The translations under genes were made by a program, and so were the position numbers. Source: Chaetorhynchus papuensis (taxonomy: Eukaryota > Chordata > Aves > Passeriformes > Rhipiduridae). From it: 64,000 bases of DNA. The DNA lies in assembly GCA_013396525.1 (NCBI GenBank), contig VWYX01000364.1, positions 349,730-413,729 of the forward strand. Reading direction: 5' to 3'. Shown piece by piece: positions 50,915-64,000 of the stretch. The notes beneath the pieces are model-generated. The model saw nothing but the letters and a program-made list of their open reading frames with translations, ran no database searches and was not told the DNA's origin. The first letter of the stretch is position 1; each line of letters begins with the position of its first letter.

Positions 50915-52804
50915 GCCTTTAGGAAGGCCTGTAAAATCAAATGGTACAACTAGAATGTGTCCCAGGACACATTCACTGGTTTGTTGCAATCACGATAAGG
51001 CTTGGACTCTATGGTGGGTTTTAATTTGTAAAGTCTATGGTTTCCTTCTCTAAGGGTCTGAGAAACGGAACCATGAAATATTAGCAGGCTTAAATTCACT
51101 ATATATCTCCACGGGGAGGATTTTAGAGGTCTGCAAATTGAAAATGTTTGAAAGCAAAGTGCATTAGGTCATTATATAAAAGGAGGGACAGGAGGATGGT
51201 ATAAATACATACTTCAGAGCTTTATGTGGAACTCTGGGCCCTTTATTGGAAACATAAAAGTATGCAAGTTACAGCAGTGATCACTGTCCCTTCACAGTAT
51301 TGGGAGAACTAGTGGCCAGCCTGCACTTGTTAAATGAAGCAGAGAATGTCCAGAGAGGGCCAAGGGCTTGCCTAGCAGGTAAGGGAGGTAGAGGAAGGGA
51401 AAGGAAAGCTGGACACTGGCTGACTACTAGTTTCAGCCTGCACACAACAGCCTGGATATTGCTGATATTTAGTTGTATTGTAGTTGCTGTATAATTAATT
51501 CATTTAAGCCCAAAGAAATGTCATTGTCATTTTAAATCTAGATAAACCCCTTAATCCATTAGGGCACGATGTAGCATTTTGAAGTGTGTGTGCATTTTTT
51601 GAGAGCTTGGGCACTTGACTGAATCTCCAGGTGGACAGCTTTCATGCTGCAGTTCAGTATCAAAAGCAAAACTCTTTACCTGGCAGCAGCTCTGTCCTGG
51701 AAATGCCTTTCTGGCATAGCTAAGGCAGCTTCTGCCGGGCACAGCGTGACTCAGACATCAGCAGTCCCTCTCCTGGCCAAGTGTGTGAACAACTATTCCT
51801 TGAGCTGCAGGAGACATTTCCTTTTTTTTCCCCGATTCTTAATTGCTTTTTTGCTACAGAAAGGCATCTATGCTAACTTCAAGTTTTATGAGTGTCCTAC
51901 TACATTTATCCCTGTATTTTCTTCTTTAAAATAGCAGAATTGTCTTTTAGAAAATTATAAAATAACATTTTGCAAAAGCTTTTCTATATTTCTGGTTTGT
52001 AATTCTGGATAAGGACCTGGAAGTGAGTTGATAGATGTTGCAAGCTACTCTGTTAACTGTATCCCATAGTAATAACAGCCCAAATTACTAGCAAACTGTT
52101 TGTTCTTTGTATTTAAACATACCTATTTATCTTTTTTAACTAATCAAGCTTAAAAACGAGGCTGTAGAATTCACTGGGGAATACAACCCCTTGAGAAACA
52201 AGGAAGAGAGGGGGGATTCCTGACCACTGAGACTGGCTTTGACACATGACCATCCTGTAGGAAATACACAAATGTTCAATCCAGCTTTAATACAGCAAAA
52301 CAACAGTATCCAACCCAACTAGTAAAGAAGCTTTTTCAATGGAGTAAATACTTCTGTCCCTCTTCCACCTTTGTAAAACTGACTTCTCTCTACCAAAAAG
52401 CATTTTTGTTCTACATTTTCTTGTTTCAATGACATACAATTCTATGTACAGGTATCTCTGAATCTCTGGTTTCTACTTTTAGCCTTAGATATCAAAGTTC
52501 CTAATTGAATTCATGAGATAATTTTCTTTCCTTATTATGGTCTTCTATTAACCTTTCTCATTTCTTTGAGATTTATTATCTAATCTTTGCTTGCCAGCGG
52601 CTGGAATACATTTGCCATTTGCTCTTGAGAGTTCTGGGTACGGTACAAAGGATACGGATTCTAATCACATTCATTCTTAAATGACTTTGCTACCAGTTTT
52701 CATTCATTTTTTACCTTCCATCCCTTTTGGGATGGAAATGAATGACGCATATCTGCTTAATCAAAATCAGGCCTAATCAATCACAGTTTTTTAGTGTGTC
52801 TCTA
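50915..52804. other. Unique non-coding sequence
   Basis: No gene recognised with confidence. It includes the TATA/donor pair at 51174-51382, listed separately. The region 51600-51930 is open for 96 codons on the plus strand without a known domain. Confidence 0.5.
51174..51382 (+). promoter_or_regulatory. TATA box followed by a strong splice donor (candidate first exon)
   Basis: A consensus TATA box TATATAAAAG (51174-51183) and a second TATAAATA (51200-51207) are followed, about 170 bases downstream, by CAG-GTAAGG (51376-51382), an excellent 5' splice site. Together they could mark the first exon of a non-coding or LTR-driven transcript. No acceptor partner or coding frame supports it, and each motif occurs by chance in AT-rich DNA. 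Confidence 0.25.
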
Positions 52805-52828
52805 CATATATATACACACACACACACA
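52805..52828. repeat. (TA)n(CA)n microsatellite
   Basis: A short compound dinucleotide repeat of TA units followed by CA units. Confidence 0.93.
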
Positions 52829-55800
52829 AATGTCATGGCTCATTCTGTCTAATAGAGAAAGAATAAATTCGAGGTAGTAGCATTTCAAAGAAATTACAGT
52901 GATGCTGTAGGGCCAGTAATTTTTACTATACAGTAAATTAATGATGAGATGTTATATTATGAAAAATGTTTTTTTATAAATCGTGCGACAGTTTTGTAAA
53001 AATGCTTTCTGGTTCCCCAGAAAATCTCCAAACTTGAACTTCACCCATGCATACATTTTCATGAACCTTGAGAAACCTCACTTACTTCTGACTTCTGTCG
53101 GCACATATCTTACTCTTCTGAGGCATTCAGAATATATGTTGTCATAAAATATACAACTGTGATGTCACTGAATCCATACTGAGCCTTAAAGGGAAAATCC
53201 TAAACTTATGAAACAAGGGAAAGAACTGTAGTTTGCTCTTGATGTCTTTTGGAAGAAGGTAGAGTTTGTCTCAACCATCTAAGAAATCTCAAAAAAAAAA
53301 AAAAAAGGGTAATTTTGTGTTTAAAACTCTAGAGCAGGCATAGTAATATATTTTAATACTATATATTTTTCATAACCATAATGAGCTGACATAGTGAGGT
53401 TGCTTGGAAAAAGGCAGGTATCACGTGTAAGGAATCAGCATACACATTATTTGTCTGAAAATACAATTTTCTGCAAGACAGATCTGTCCAAAAACTGGAC
53501 AGTGGTGGTATTTAAATATCTGTGAATTAGATGCTACCAGTGTTGCCAAATTAACACCCATCAGCATTGTCTGTAGGCTCCTATGCTAAAGTGTGCTCCT
53601 CAGTTTTGTACCATATTTATTATAAAATTGTTGCAATCATTAATTAGATTTTATTTTTCTTCTACCACCAAGCAGTAGTGCTGAAACATTCAAGATGTAC
53701 AGAAGTAAAATACCTCACTCTCTTCCTGCCTATAGCTTTCCGAGTCTTTTAGAAGAAAATATAGTTGAAGATGATAAAAGAGGGGTTTCCAGTATTTTCA
53801 AAGTGTAATCAAAGAATGAGAAATATATCCCAAAATAACAAGCATCCAGAAAAATGATGATCAAAAAGCTGGTTTGCTTCCTTTTTTTTACCAACAGTTG
53901 TGTTTTTCTCTCTCACAGTGTCCTGTTGCAGCTGTTCCACTTTGCTAGAAACTCTCTACTTTCATGGGTACATCTATTCAAGACCTGTGGTTACCCACCC
54001 CTTTTTGTCCTTCAGCAGCAACATCTCTTTTTGCTTTGGTGTTTCCTAAAGACAACTTGCCAGAGCTTCCTATCTCTCTTTGCCCCTCTTTCTTCAGCCT
54101 TCACTACAGTAGGCACAAGAAAAAAACTCTTGACTTCTGTAATACAAGTAATCCTGTCATTTCCATGGCCCTTTTGGACAGATGTTCCAAGTTTCAATCC
54201 CTTCATCTGAAACACCCATTTAAAAGCTGATCATTATTATTCCTGACAGAACCACATAAGCACCATATACTGAGGCACTAAAACTTTATTTCTCCTGCAA
54301 AAGTCTTCCTGGTGCGTCCTAGGATCACAACTGCTTTTCAGTGCCACTTTACCTCAGTGATTCAGAACCACCTCTCTTCTTTGTTTCTGATTAATGAACA
54401 CTGAATTTAGCAACAGTATAAAAGAAGCTACTTGCAGACATGGGACACACTGTGTGCTGAAGATCCTGGCACAGCTGGAGCATCCACCAGACACACCACC
54501 TAAGGGGTACCCAGCATATCTGGACCCCTGTACACGTTCCTTGGACAATCTCCCTGCATCCATGCCCCTGTTCATAGTGCAGCAATAGTGGTCACTATCT
54601 CCTGGGTAGACTTCGAGGATCTTGAGGAATCTTTCCCTTCTGTGAACACAATGAAAGCTCTTCCTTTCTCTTCTCCAGTTCTTTTTATGCACAGATTTAT
54701 TTTTGTTCCCCTCGCCTTTGACGTTTCATGCTTTCTGAAAAGAATATAGTCATTCACAAGGTCTTAACTATTCGAGGCCATAAATGCTTCATTTTAAACT
54801 GTTACCCTTGAAGTCTTTGAACTCCTCCCAGTTCAGCATTAATTTTCCTGGTTTACTCGCCTTGAGTTAATTAGTTCTCTGTGCTCACTGCCCACATCTT
54901 TGATTTGTTTTAGAGGTTTCCTTACTTGCTCAGAAAAAGATTTCTTCTTTCTGCGTGTGAGTGAAATGTAAAAATGGTCCTCAGTATCCTGCAAGATTAT
55001 TAATTCAGGAAGATGAAAATCATATTGTCATTCTCTATGGGGAAACCTATTATTATATCACCATTAAGTACTGATTAAATATACATTGTCCTTGTATAAA
55101 TATATTATGTTAATAGTCCTTCCATGATCTTATAATACTTCAGGATTATTACAAAACCAATATATGTAGAAAATTCCATTTTTTTAGTTGATAATGTGTT
55201 AATTTTCCTCTACATCCTCAGTCCATCAGATAACAGGTACAGAAAAGAGATTGTGGAGCATGTGCAAAACTTTAGACCTTAAATACGTTTCATAAATACT
55301 GTATGAAAATCATAAAGTTTATAGGGGGACTCATCCTCATACAACCAGTATAGGGCAACCTGCAGACAAATCTGGGTTAATAACGCTAAAACCATGGAGT
55401 TACCTACCATCAAGTGTTCACCCTGCCATCTCAAAAGTGCAAACGTTATTGAGCAACTTTTGTTGCTCCTATTGCCAAATTACACACTGCTAACAGAATC
55501 TGAGCAGCTTTGAAGCTTCTTCACATTTCTTTCCCAAAAAATTGCAGTTTACAGATGCTCTCGCTCGAACATAGCGTGGAATAATTCCACAGGGTGGAAT
55601 AATGTGCTAGTCCCTGCCATTCTTCTGTGAAATACATGCAAAGGACTCACCTTCAGATCAGTCTCTGAAGTGAAAACCCTTGGAAAGAATTATGGCCCCT
55701 GTGGAAATCATGAGAATTGGTTGGGGTTTTAACACTTGGTTTGCCAGGTGACTGGAATGCAGAGATAGATAAAAACTTGAGGAAACACAGCAACAATATG

Positions 55801-58164
55801 CAACTGGTTGCATATGATTAATGTTTTACAAAGTGCACTTTGGCAGAGTTGAAGTACAAAGCATATAAAGTAATGAAAACTGCAAACAAGCAGTCCTTGT
55901 TTAAATAATATGTTTGAATAATATTCAGGATCAACTTAAATTTACTCTTTCATTTTCAGCCAAATAAAACCATATTGTGTCATTTGAGAAGACTTACACG
56001 GCTTTACAAGCACTGTTTGTATTTTTTGAGACTTGTTCTCAATGCTGCTGGAGTATTAGTGGAATACAAAATTCTTCATTGCCAAAACTATTTTTCAGTT
56101 GGAACACCAAAGACTCTTTTTACATTTAAAATAATGTTCACAAAATTAAAAGTAATAACAATTAACTTTGAAATAGTAATTTTCCCAGTGTTTTGATGAT
56201 GTAACACAGGAGCAACTTGAAGCCTGTGATATTTTTCTTAAAATGGAACAGGCTGGTAGAAAATGCAGGAAGCTGAGAAGAAAATCACCCTGAAAAAGAA
56301 AGATGATTAGACAAGAAAGATGTATTTAAATTTAAAAAAAAATCTTTATAGTCTCTTTGAATAGCTTGATACATTTGATTTTTGGTTTTTTTTTTAATGC
56401 ATGATAAGAATTAATTAGAGGAAACACTGTGTTTATACTGAATTAAAGATAGACCTGCTGCTGTGCAGAAAAAAAATTAATATCCCCCATTTCCTGAATA
56501 TACTCATGAGGGACTGGAATGAGTAACATAAAATCAGAGAAAAAAGACGTTCTCTGCAATCTGAACTACTCCAATGAAGGGATGTGAAAGCTACAAGTCT
56601 GCCAAATCGGGCTGCAGGTACATCTCTAATATAAACAGTGCACAAAGACTATCTTGCATGTTTTCTTCAATTTCTTGAATGTAAGCTGTTGATGGTTTTT
56701 GGTAGACTGATCTCTTAGTTAGGTACAGATTTTAAGGTAGGCTTTAGGTTCAGAGCAATAGAAAGGTCCTTATACAAACAGAACCTCCTGGTAGTCCTTT
56801 AAAATTTCAAAAACTAAACGTGACTCCATTCAGCTACAATTTTTTTCCTTGAAAAGAAATTGATGGGGAATTGTAACAGCCACCTACACTTTTTTTTTTT
56901 TTGAGGAAATAGTCCTGTTGGACAAATATATAATTCAAAAAATACACAGTCAAGGATATGACGATTTGAGGTTCCTGGTGAACTGTTGCCTGTGGTGAAT
57001 GGGAAGCAAAAGAGAGGAGTAGGAATTCTGTGAGGAGTGTAAAGTTGGAAGTTTAAACTGTGTGACTTAGTAAATTAGATTTAAAAAAGACTTTTTTCTT
57101 CCATGCCCCTTCAATCTCTTGCATCCTAGATCCCTGTCCCTCTTCCTCTGGTGTTTGTGACAAAAGATGGAGGTGCTTAGGGAGAGTCAGCACTGGGGAG
57201 GATCTTGCCCCAGCTAACAAGTGTGTTTGTGGCATCTGGCCATGTTCATGCCTGCTTCTCAACACAGCGGCAATTTGGGGTTAGCTAAAAGCTTCCTTCA
57301 TCAAATGTGGTCCTGCACTCCCCAGGCAGGGTGGGGAAGGAGTCGTCCCTGTGCAACCCACAGCATCCCTTAGGGCTTCCCAGGAAAAGGGGACTTGCAA
57401 TGTACCAAATGAAGCCTCTGAAGCCAGGAAGCACAGTGGGAAAATTGTGCAGAGAGAGAAGGGAAACCCAAAGAGGGAAGAGGGGGCTGTTGCCATGTTT
57501 CCAAAATGTGGCATGCAACTTTGTCTGCCCATGCCAGGGACTGGCCAGGCCAAGGTGAGAACCTGTCCAGGTTGTTAGAGAGACAACAGAGACCAGAATG
57601 AGCTCAGAGCACAAAGCCAGGTACCACAGAATCAATTAAAAAAGCCATAACAAGCTCTCTCTTCTCAAATAATCTTGGTGGTGTTTAATGAACTCTGGTC
57701 ACCCCTTTTTTGTGTGGCAAACTTGAACAGCACCATACAGAGCCTTTGGGTAACACAGTGCTTACTTTGTAGACAGTAGCATATTATTTTTATTGCAGAT
57801 GCTCTCTTGTGTCCAGCAGTTGGTACCCAGAAGCTCACGAATACAATACTGTGCTGACATAAACTATCTGCCATGTGCAACTATTTATACATTCTCACTA
57901 CATCCATGAGATATTGAGGGCAGCTGTTTTTCCTTGAAAGTCCCTTGGCACTTACAAGCAGTTTTGACTCAGCTTTGTGGAAATGAATATTAAAATGCTG
58001 CCCAGTTTTCTCCCCCTTTGGAGCATGGATGGCTACTGCAGACTCACACATGAAAGAGAAAGCATGTTTTGGATTCCCCTAGTGAGTCATCACTCTTTCA
58101 CTGGTGATTCATTGCTCACAAGGAGAGGAAGGTAAATCAGGACTGTTTATATGAACTGTCATCC
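52829..58164. other. Unique non-coding sequence
   Basis: AT-rich unique DNA with a run of 16 A (53291-53306) and a run of 13 T (56890-56902). The block 57040-57640 is richer in G+C and open in several frames on both strands (up to 116 codons). The overlap of frames suggests base composition rather than coding selection. Confidence 0.5.
53291..53306. repeat. Poly-A run (16)
   Basis: Sixteen consecutive A residues. No retroposed gene copy was recognised next to it. Confidence 0.95.
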
Positions 58165-58330
58165 GTTTATCTGGTTATTTATTTATTTTAGCCCGGGGCA
58201 TTCTCCAAGCAATGGAACGCAGCTGTACTGACAGCGGCCGAAGTCTGAAGCTCTTTCTCAGGCCCTGGGCTGTACTTGGCACTTGCATGTTTGGAAGTGA
58301 GAAGAGAAGAGATGGAGAACCTTCATCCAC
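58165..58330 (+). other. Acceptor-like site with open CpG-bearing sequence downstream
   Basis: A T-rich tract with TTTA repeats ends in TTTTAG (58191), which resembles a 3' splice acceptor. The following bases are unlike the surroundings, with several CpG, and one frame is open for 46 codons, containing MERSCTDSGRSLK. It ends at a stop with no good donor in frame. On the minus strand the same TTTA tract gives overlapping AATAAA signals at the end of a 137-codon open frame (58175-58588) that starts at GTG. Either could be a non-coding exon or chance. I recognise no protein. Confidence 0.2.
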
Positions 58331-58914
58331 ATAAAGATCTCTTGCACTCAAGCATGGAAGAGTGAAGGAAGTGTTCGTACTGGCAGCTAGGTGCATGCTA
58401 AGAGCAATCATTGGGTAATTCAACCTCCTCCAGCAGGGCAGGCTGAGAACCCATCTAACCAGCTCCTCAGGACCTGGGGTGGTTCTCATCTGCCCAGCTT
58501 GGAAGCTTCCTGTTCTCTCTATCTGTTGGTGTAGGAAGGGGGAATTTAGGAAACAGCAATACGTAGAGCAGGCACTGATATCCAGCACTTTGTTTATGCA
58601 ATTGTCTTTACTATGATTTAATTGTCATCCTGCATAATATGTCATCTGCAGTGTGCTGAAAAGCTAAATTCTTCTTTTAAATGCATAAAAATACTGTAAT
58701 GACAGTTAATTAACCCAGATACATTTATATATAGCTCCATGTTTTTGCAAAATGTGAGCAGACTGTTATAAACTACAGCTACACCCCTAAGCAATTATGC
58801 GGCCTATGTTTTTTCCTAAAAAACATGGGACATAGCACAACACTTTTCCTCCTAGACTCCATTGATGAAGAAGCCACATCTGTGTTAACTCAAGTATGGA
58901 GTGATGTGATTTTT

Positions 58915-58935
58915 TTGTTGTTGTTGTTCTTGTTG
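58915..58935. repeat. (TTG)n trinucleotide repeat
   Basis: About seven TTG units with one C substitution. A short simple repeat. Confidence 0.92.
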
Positions 58936-61900
58936 AAGCTAGGCAAGACATTTCGTGTTAGAACTGTCTTTGGATTATTTGTTGTTAGTGATAGAAGAAC
59001 ACTTTTGTGTGTGTTTTAGCTAACATTAGTCAAAGACAGGAGGAAACTCTTTGAAGTCCTGGGAGGCAGAATGATCTTTAAAATGCAAACTTTTTGCCAC
59101 CCAAGATAATGTAGTCTTGGATCAGCAACAAAAGCTTTCCTGACTAGGAGCAGTTATTGAACAGACTGCTAACTGACTTCTGGCCATTTTTTTTGAGCAG
59201 AACTGAAATTAGGCCAAAGGAGGAAATATTTTTTTATAAGGAATTTAGAAAAGCATCAATATTTTTAAATTTAAAATATGAATGCACTCTTACTAGGAAT
59301 AAACACTCCATGATTATTTTCTGCTCAAAAACTGGCACTGCCAGAAAAGCCCATTTCAGCAATTTTCAGCTAATCTGAAGGTCTGTATTGTGCTTCTTGT
59401 TCTAGAGAGACTTGCGCTTGTTTACAAAAGACAGTACTTTTTGAACCAGTTTGTCTGAAAAGTTCATCCCTCCTTGATCCCTGTGTTTGTCATACTATAC
59501 TCCATTTAGCTTTCTGCTTGTTTTTACTGATCTTTCATATTACTGAATCTCCAGAAGCAGAATTTAAGTAATTAAATAAATATTTTAAATATAGAAATAT
59601 CACTGCTCAATTGTGTCATCTGCCTGCAGCCTGCATTATGGTGGGGGAAAGAGATGTGCAGAAGCACATTCTCTAAGAGGTTTTCTGAGGCCCTGAGGCT
59701 TAGGCAAATCCTGTGACCATTGATAAATTCAATGTGTGCATCAAACATTATTTAGGATGACCAGTATCTGCAAGTGACAAGGGGAGATGAGGCCTTTGCA
59801 GAAACAAAGATAACAATTGACAAATGATTCCTCGTATTATCAGGCTGCAAAGTCAGCACATGGCAATTTGGTGGGCCACACAAAGTGGTAGAAGTCTGGT
59901 GTCTTTCCTTTCTTTGTATTCCTGGAAAAAGGGTTGATCATAACTGGCCCTACGTCGGCACAATTTTCTCTGAATATCAATTTCATTGTAGAAGTAGAAA
60001 CAGATTTGATTTTGAGCTTCAAAATATACTCAAACAAAATTAAACCCAAAGTAGTTCTATGTTGTAACTCTGATTTTTAGAAATTAAGTATATTTCTAAC
60101 TTTCTAATAAACAAGCTCTACTTGCCCCAAACTGGACACCTGACACATGAAGCATCACAGATCTGTGTTGCTTTACATTACAAACATCTTCAGAGTCCAA
60201 GGAATACTTGAGATGAAAGAAACTGTATTTATACAAATAACACAAAAGTAATTATATTTATAGAACAATTTAACATATATTTTCATCTTCAGCATTCTGT
60301 CTTGTCTACTCCAGCAAAGGTCTCATTTTGCTGCAAACTCATTTTAGTCATAGCTATAAAACAGAAAACAGGGATTTGCAGATGAAGAAAACTGTTGCTT
60401 TTATAAAAGCAGATCTCCCCTTCCTCTCAACTCAGACCAAGAGTGACTAGCCAGTTCTATTTACCTGAACTTTCCTGTCCCAGCTGGTGAACGTGTTGTA
60501 TTGCCCTCTGTCACTTGTCTTACATTTCTCCTGCCAAGGAATATCTACTCTAAAAGGACGATGGCAGTTTCACTACTCCTGATAGACAGCAAAGACTCTG
60601 CTCACTCTTTCTGTAGATATCTGTGTGCTTGGGGAAAACTAAAAATCCTCATGAGGTATATTTAAGGTTCAGATCTGGGAGAAGTATAATCCTGGGAAAG
60701 AAGAAACATTCATCAATATTTAAGGTGGGAAAGCTCATTTCAATTTCCTGTTCTGCTGAACTTCTCAGTGCACATTGGAAAGTAACTTAAAGCCGATTAC
60801 ACACAGCTGAAATAAAGCTGGCACTGGCCCTTTGCTTTTGCTCTTCCGTCAGCTAGAGCTTTGGAACAAGCACAGCAACTCTTCCCAATCCATAAGTGTC
60901 ACAGATTGAAAACTGTAAGATTTACTCAGACCCTTACAACAGTGGGTACTGCATGAAGTTATAAGACTTTTCTTGCTTTCTGTTACACTAGCATCTAGTG
61001 TTGGGTGGCGCATCTCAAAATAATTTCAACTCTCTGAGAAATTTGGGCTGCAATTTTGCATAAGGAGGAGGAGTTTTGGACACCTGAGTCTTCTCTTCTT
61101 ACAGAAATCTGATTTCCATCATCGTTCCATGGGGTTCCTGAAAAAAGACAGCTTCCTCCTTCCTTTTTCTCAGATCAGCAGTCATGTACCTGCATAATGA
61201 GCCAGTCTAGGGACTGACTAGGTCAAAAATTAATTCCCCCTTCAATGTTTTTTTCATCATTATTTACAGAAAGAAGACAACGTACATGTTTAAAATTACA
61301 TATAAATTATATCTTGGATAGATATCTTTATATTTAACTATTTAATTAATAAAAGGAGAAATTTTAAAAGGATAAAACAGTCTATCAAAAAATTAATGTC
61401 ATACTGAAATATGTTTTATGCCTTTTTAGAGATAAAAACATTTTTAAAAAGCATTATTTATACTAAAAAAATCCACTGCTTATCACATACAAAAATGTCT
61501 GAAATATCACTTCAATTTTCACACATATGCATCACTTCATTGAACTGCAATGATTATTGTTTATATCCTTACAGCTCAGAGTGCTGCTGGCCTAGATATA
61601 AGGGTGGGGATTATTCTCAAGCAGTACAAAGTAAATGTTGATTACCTCAATCTGCCAAATTTTTTCTGGAAATGTTATACTGCAGAATGTACCCCAGATC
61701 AGAAGTATGTGTTAAGATCTGTTTTGCATTACTTGATTATGTCCATGACAGAAAATGATTACTGCCACCTCCTTAGTGGCTACAAATCAGAGGTATTGTT
61801 TTTGACTAATTTATTTTGCCTGAAGGATAGTGTAACTTTGTCATATAAATGACTCTTTTAAGCACAATTTTAAAGGAAGCATTCAATCTGGTGTTTTGCA

Positions 61901-63810
61901 GTCTGGATAATGACTAGCCTTGGCTTAGCCTCTCCTGTGTTTCTATTACCTCTAAACTGTAAGAAGTGCTTATGAAATGTCACATACCTACCCTGCTATT
62001 CAATTTGTGCTCACAGAGGAAGTCATTCCAATCTCACAAAAGAATTCTGAAACATCATTTATCAGCCTGTGCAGGGTTTTGAGATCCTTGGCAAGGGGGA
62101 ATAATAGGATTGTAAGGTCCTTAGTTTGTTTTTAAGATTTTTAAAATATCAAAATAGGGATCAAATTCTATTTATATATTGCAGCAAATATAGCACAAAA
62201 GAAATAAAACCTTAAAAGTAAAATATTTTATTTATACTTTGAAAGAAACAATTCGTAGACCTGCTTCCTTTCTATGAACTATTTCAAGTCCTATTCAAAC
62301 CAAGGGCATGACTCCCCACCTTCCAGGGTGCTTGCATCAGGACTCAGGAGAGTCTCACAAACCCAGGTGACGCATTAGATGCCGCATATCACTTAGAGTT
62401 AATTGAAATTCGATAATGAGTGACAGCATTCAATACCATACCACAAATAATAACGCAGAAGGGAAGAAGGGTTCCCTGCTGACTGTGCAGCTGAGGGGGC
62501 TCAAGCACGCTTTTTCTAACCAACTAGGGTGAACCCATCTAGCATTTGTGAGCTACGCTTGCATGTAACCACAAAAACACCCCAGCAATACCACAGTATT
62601 CTCCCCAAATGCTTTCTAGCTCACCAGCAGTACAGGTTATAAGCCTGTGGGACTAGCAGAAAAACCTTTCTCTCTGTTAGTAGTTATATTGCCTCTGATT
62701 TTTTCACGTTACCACAGTGGTTTGTCCCTGTACTCAGCTTTCCCGTGATTTGGGATGCCTCACACGGCTGTCCAGTTTGTTTAAAATGGGAATGAGGGGT
62801 TATTTTAAAATTTCAAATCTGAGGCATGTCTTCAGTGCGTGAAGCTATGGTAAATCTCAAAGAACATCATGGGTAATAATTGTGATTAGAGCCTAAAACC
62901 CAGCATTTTTTCTTGGGAAAGTCTATGAGCACAAGCTCATTACAAATACATACCTACCCCATGTGGCCTTTGAAGAATGACAATATGCTACCACAGCAAC
63001 AAGGAGCCACTGAGACTGCTTTCCTTAATGAATGTGTTTTTTTATTTTTTGATGCAACTCACATATGGAAATTAGATTATAGTTTCAGTATTATGATTAC
63101 TGGAAGTGTGTTTTGAGAAGGAACGGCATGAATACCTGTGGAAAAAAACATTCTGCTTTGATTATATAACATGTTTCACATCAGGAAAGACTTTTCACTC
63201 TCAGTGATTCTTTTTCTTCCTTAATTTTGATATTTGTGAAATCACTTTTTCATAGGACAAGGAGTTAAAACTAGTCTTCTTTACCGTGAGGGTTGATTTT
63301 GCATCTAGTATCAGTCGTTAGTTCCTAATAGGTGGGACTTACAGGCAGACCCAAAGAAGACTTTAGATTGACCATAGACAATGACACTGACGATGAACAG
63401 AGCACACTTTCACATCTGGACAGAGAAAGATGAGGGCCTTGTACCTTAGACATAGTCAGGGTTAGATGGCTGCTGAATGCCTATTTTTCAGATTTCAGTT
63501 TCTGCTCCTGTGTCCTTATCTTTGTCATTTTCCACAGTTTGGGCTGTCATTTTACTGGTTATTCTAAAACAAAGCCATTCAGCTTATTCCCTCTCTCTTC
63601 CCAGTCTTACTCCAAGTTATGAAATATCTCAAAGTTGGAAGGAACAAATTGTCTTGATAGACCAAGTGTTTTTCTTCCTTCTTTTGCTTCTCATCCTCTG
63701 CTGTGGAGTCATTAAACCACTAAAGGAGAAGGAAAACAAGGACACCTCCAATTGCAAGCTGCAACAATTAGGAAGCAGGAACACCCCATTTCTACAGGCA
63801 GCTTAAGAAA

Positions 63811-63892
63811 TTTTTTCTTCTTTGTTTTTTTCCTACTTCTTTCTCCTTCCCTCCCTTTTCCCTCCCACTCACCCACCCCCCCACCCCCTTCC
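63811..63892. repeat. Polypyrimidine/C-rich tract
   Basis: A stretch of about 80 bases that is T/C rich on the plus strand, with C7 and C5 runs near the end and a few A and G. It is low complexity. The minus-strand frame over it encodes only Lys, Glu and Gly rich sequence and is not a gene. Confidence 0.9.
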
Positions 63893-64000
63893 ATGTCTGT
63901 GCATCCTTTTTCACATGTTCATTTTGGAACTAATATTGGTTCAGAACCAAACTTCATCAGAATAATTTCAGTTAAACACAATATGCGGGCCAGTGACATT

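Larger units (their letters stand above)
58331..64000. other. Unique non-coding sequence
   Basis: No gene recognised. It contains a TTG repeat (58915-58935), an AT-rich stretch around 61270-61400, a CpG-bearing block of low repetitiveness at 62369-62460, and a polypyrimidine tract near the end, listed separately. Confidence 0.5.

Noticed and set aside
57281..57635. Overlapping open frames on both strands (83-116 codons)
   Set aside because: Frames open in several registers at once indicate GC-rich composition rather than coding; no domain recognised.
1..64000. tRNA, rRNA, CRISPR or bacterial-type operons
   Set aside because: I found no cloverleaf with A and B boxes, no rRNA segment and no spaced direct repeats by eye; the sequence is vertebrate in character.

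Overview
This window looks like non-coding DNA from a bird, most likely a songbird. The main evidence is five copies of CR1, the dominant LINE of birds and other reptiles. CR1 is the only LINE family I recognise, no mammalian-type SINEs are visible, and known repeats cover only a small part of the 64 kb. There is also one solo-LTR-like fragment. I recognise no host protein-coding exon, rRNA, tRNA or CRISPR array. The open frames are short, many begin at TTG or GTG codons, and most lie over repeats or the assembly gap. The window is best read as part of a large intron or an intergenic stretch. I cannot say which gene it belongs to.

Layout. 1-8482 is AT-rich unique sequence with a perfect 12-bp-arm inverted repeat (1669-1710), a CTTT/CT tract (6068-6160) and an AAAC microsatellite. 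8483-9178 is a minus-strand CR1. About 11620-12600 is a CpG-rich island containing a 55-bp GC-rich minisatellite that runs into, and out of, a 150-N assembly gap (11797-11946). 12601-20115 is unique sequence with one 18-bp tandem repeat. 20116-20652 is a plus-strand CR1 that has lost its 3' end. About 21811-22006 is an LTR-like fragment with CCAAT, TATA and polyadenylation signals. 28416-29780 is the longest CR1, with a decayed reverse transcriptase that still shows the FADD motif. 36664-36822 holds a C/EBP palindrome, a canonical RFX X-box and an octamer within 160 bp. 43233-43650 (minus) and 44871-45043 (plus) are CR1 3' ends. The last 19 kb is unique DNA with simple repeats, a direct 40-bp duplication (50835-50914), a TATA/splice-donor pair (51174-51382) and a T-rich acceptor-like site followed by CpG-bearing sequence (about 58165-58330).

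No gene system operates here. The CR1 copies are dead 5'-truncated insertions; the largest has at least two frameshifts and a stop codon near the start of its reverse transcriptase region. The most interesting sites are the minisatellite and CpG island around the gap and the C/EBP-RFX-octamer cluster, which is a candidate distal regulatory element. I found no convincing new biological system.
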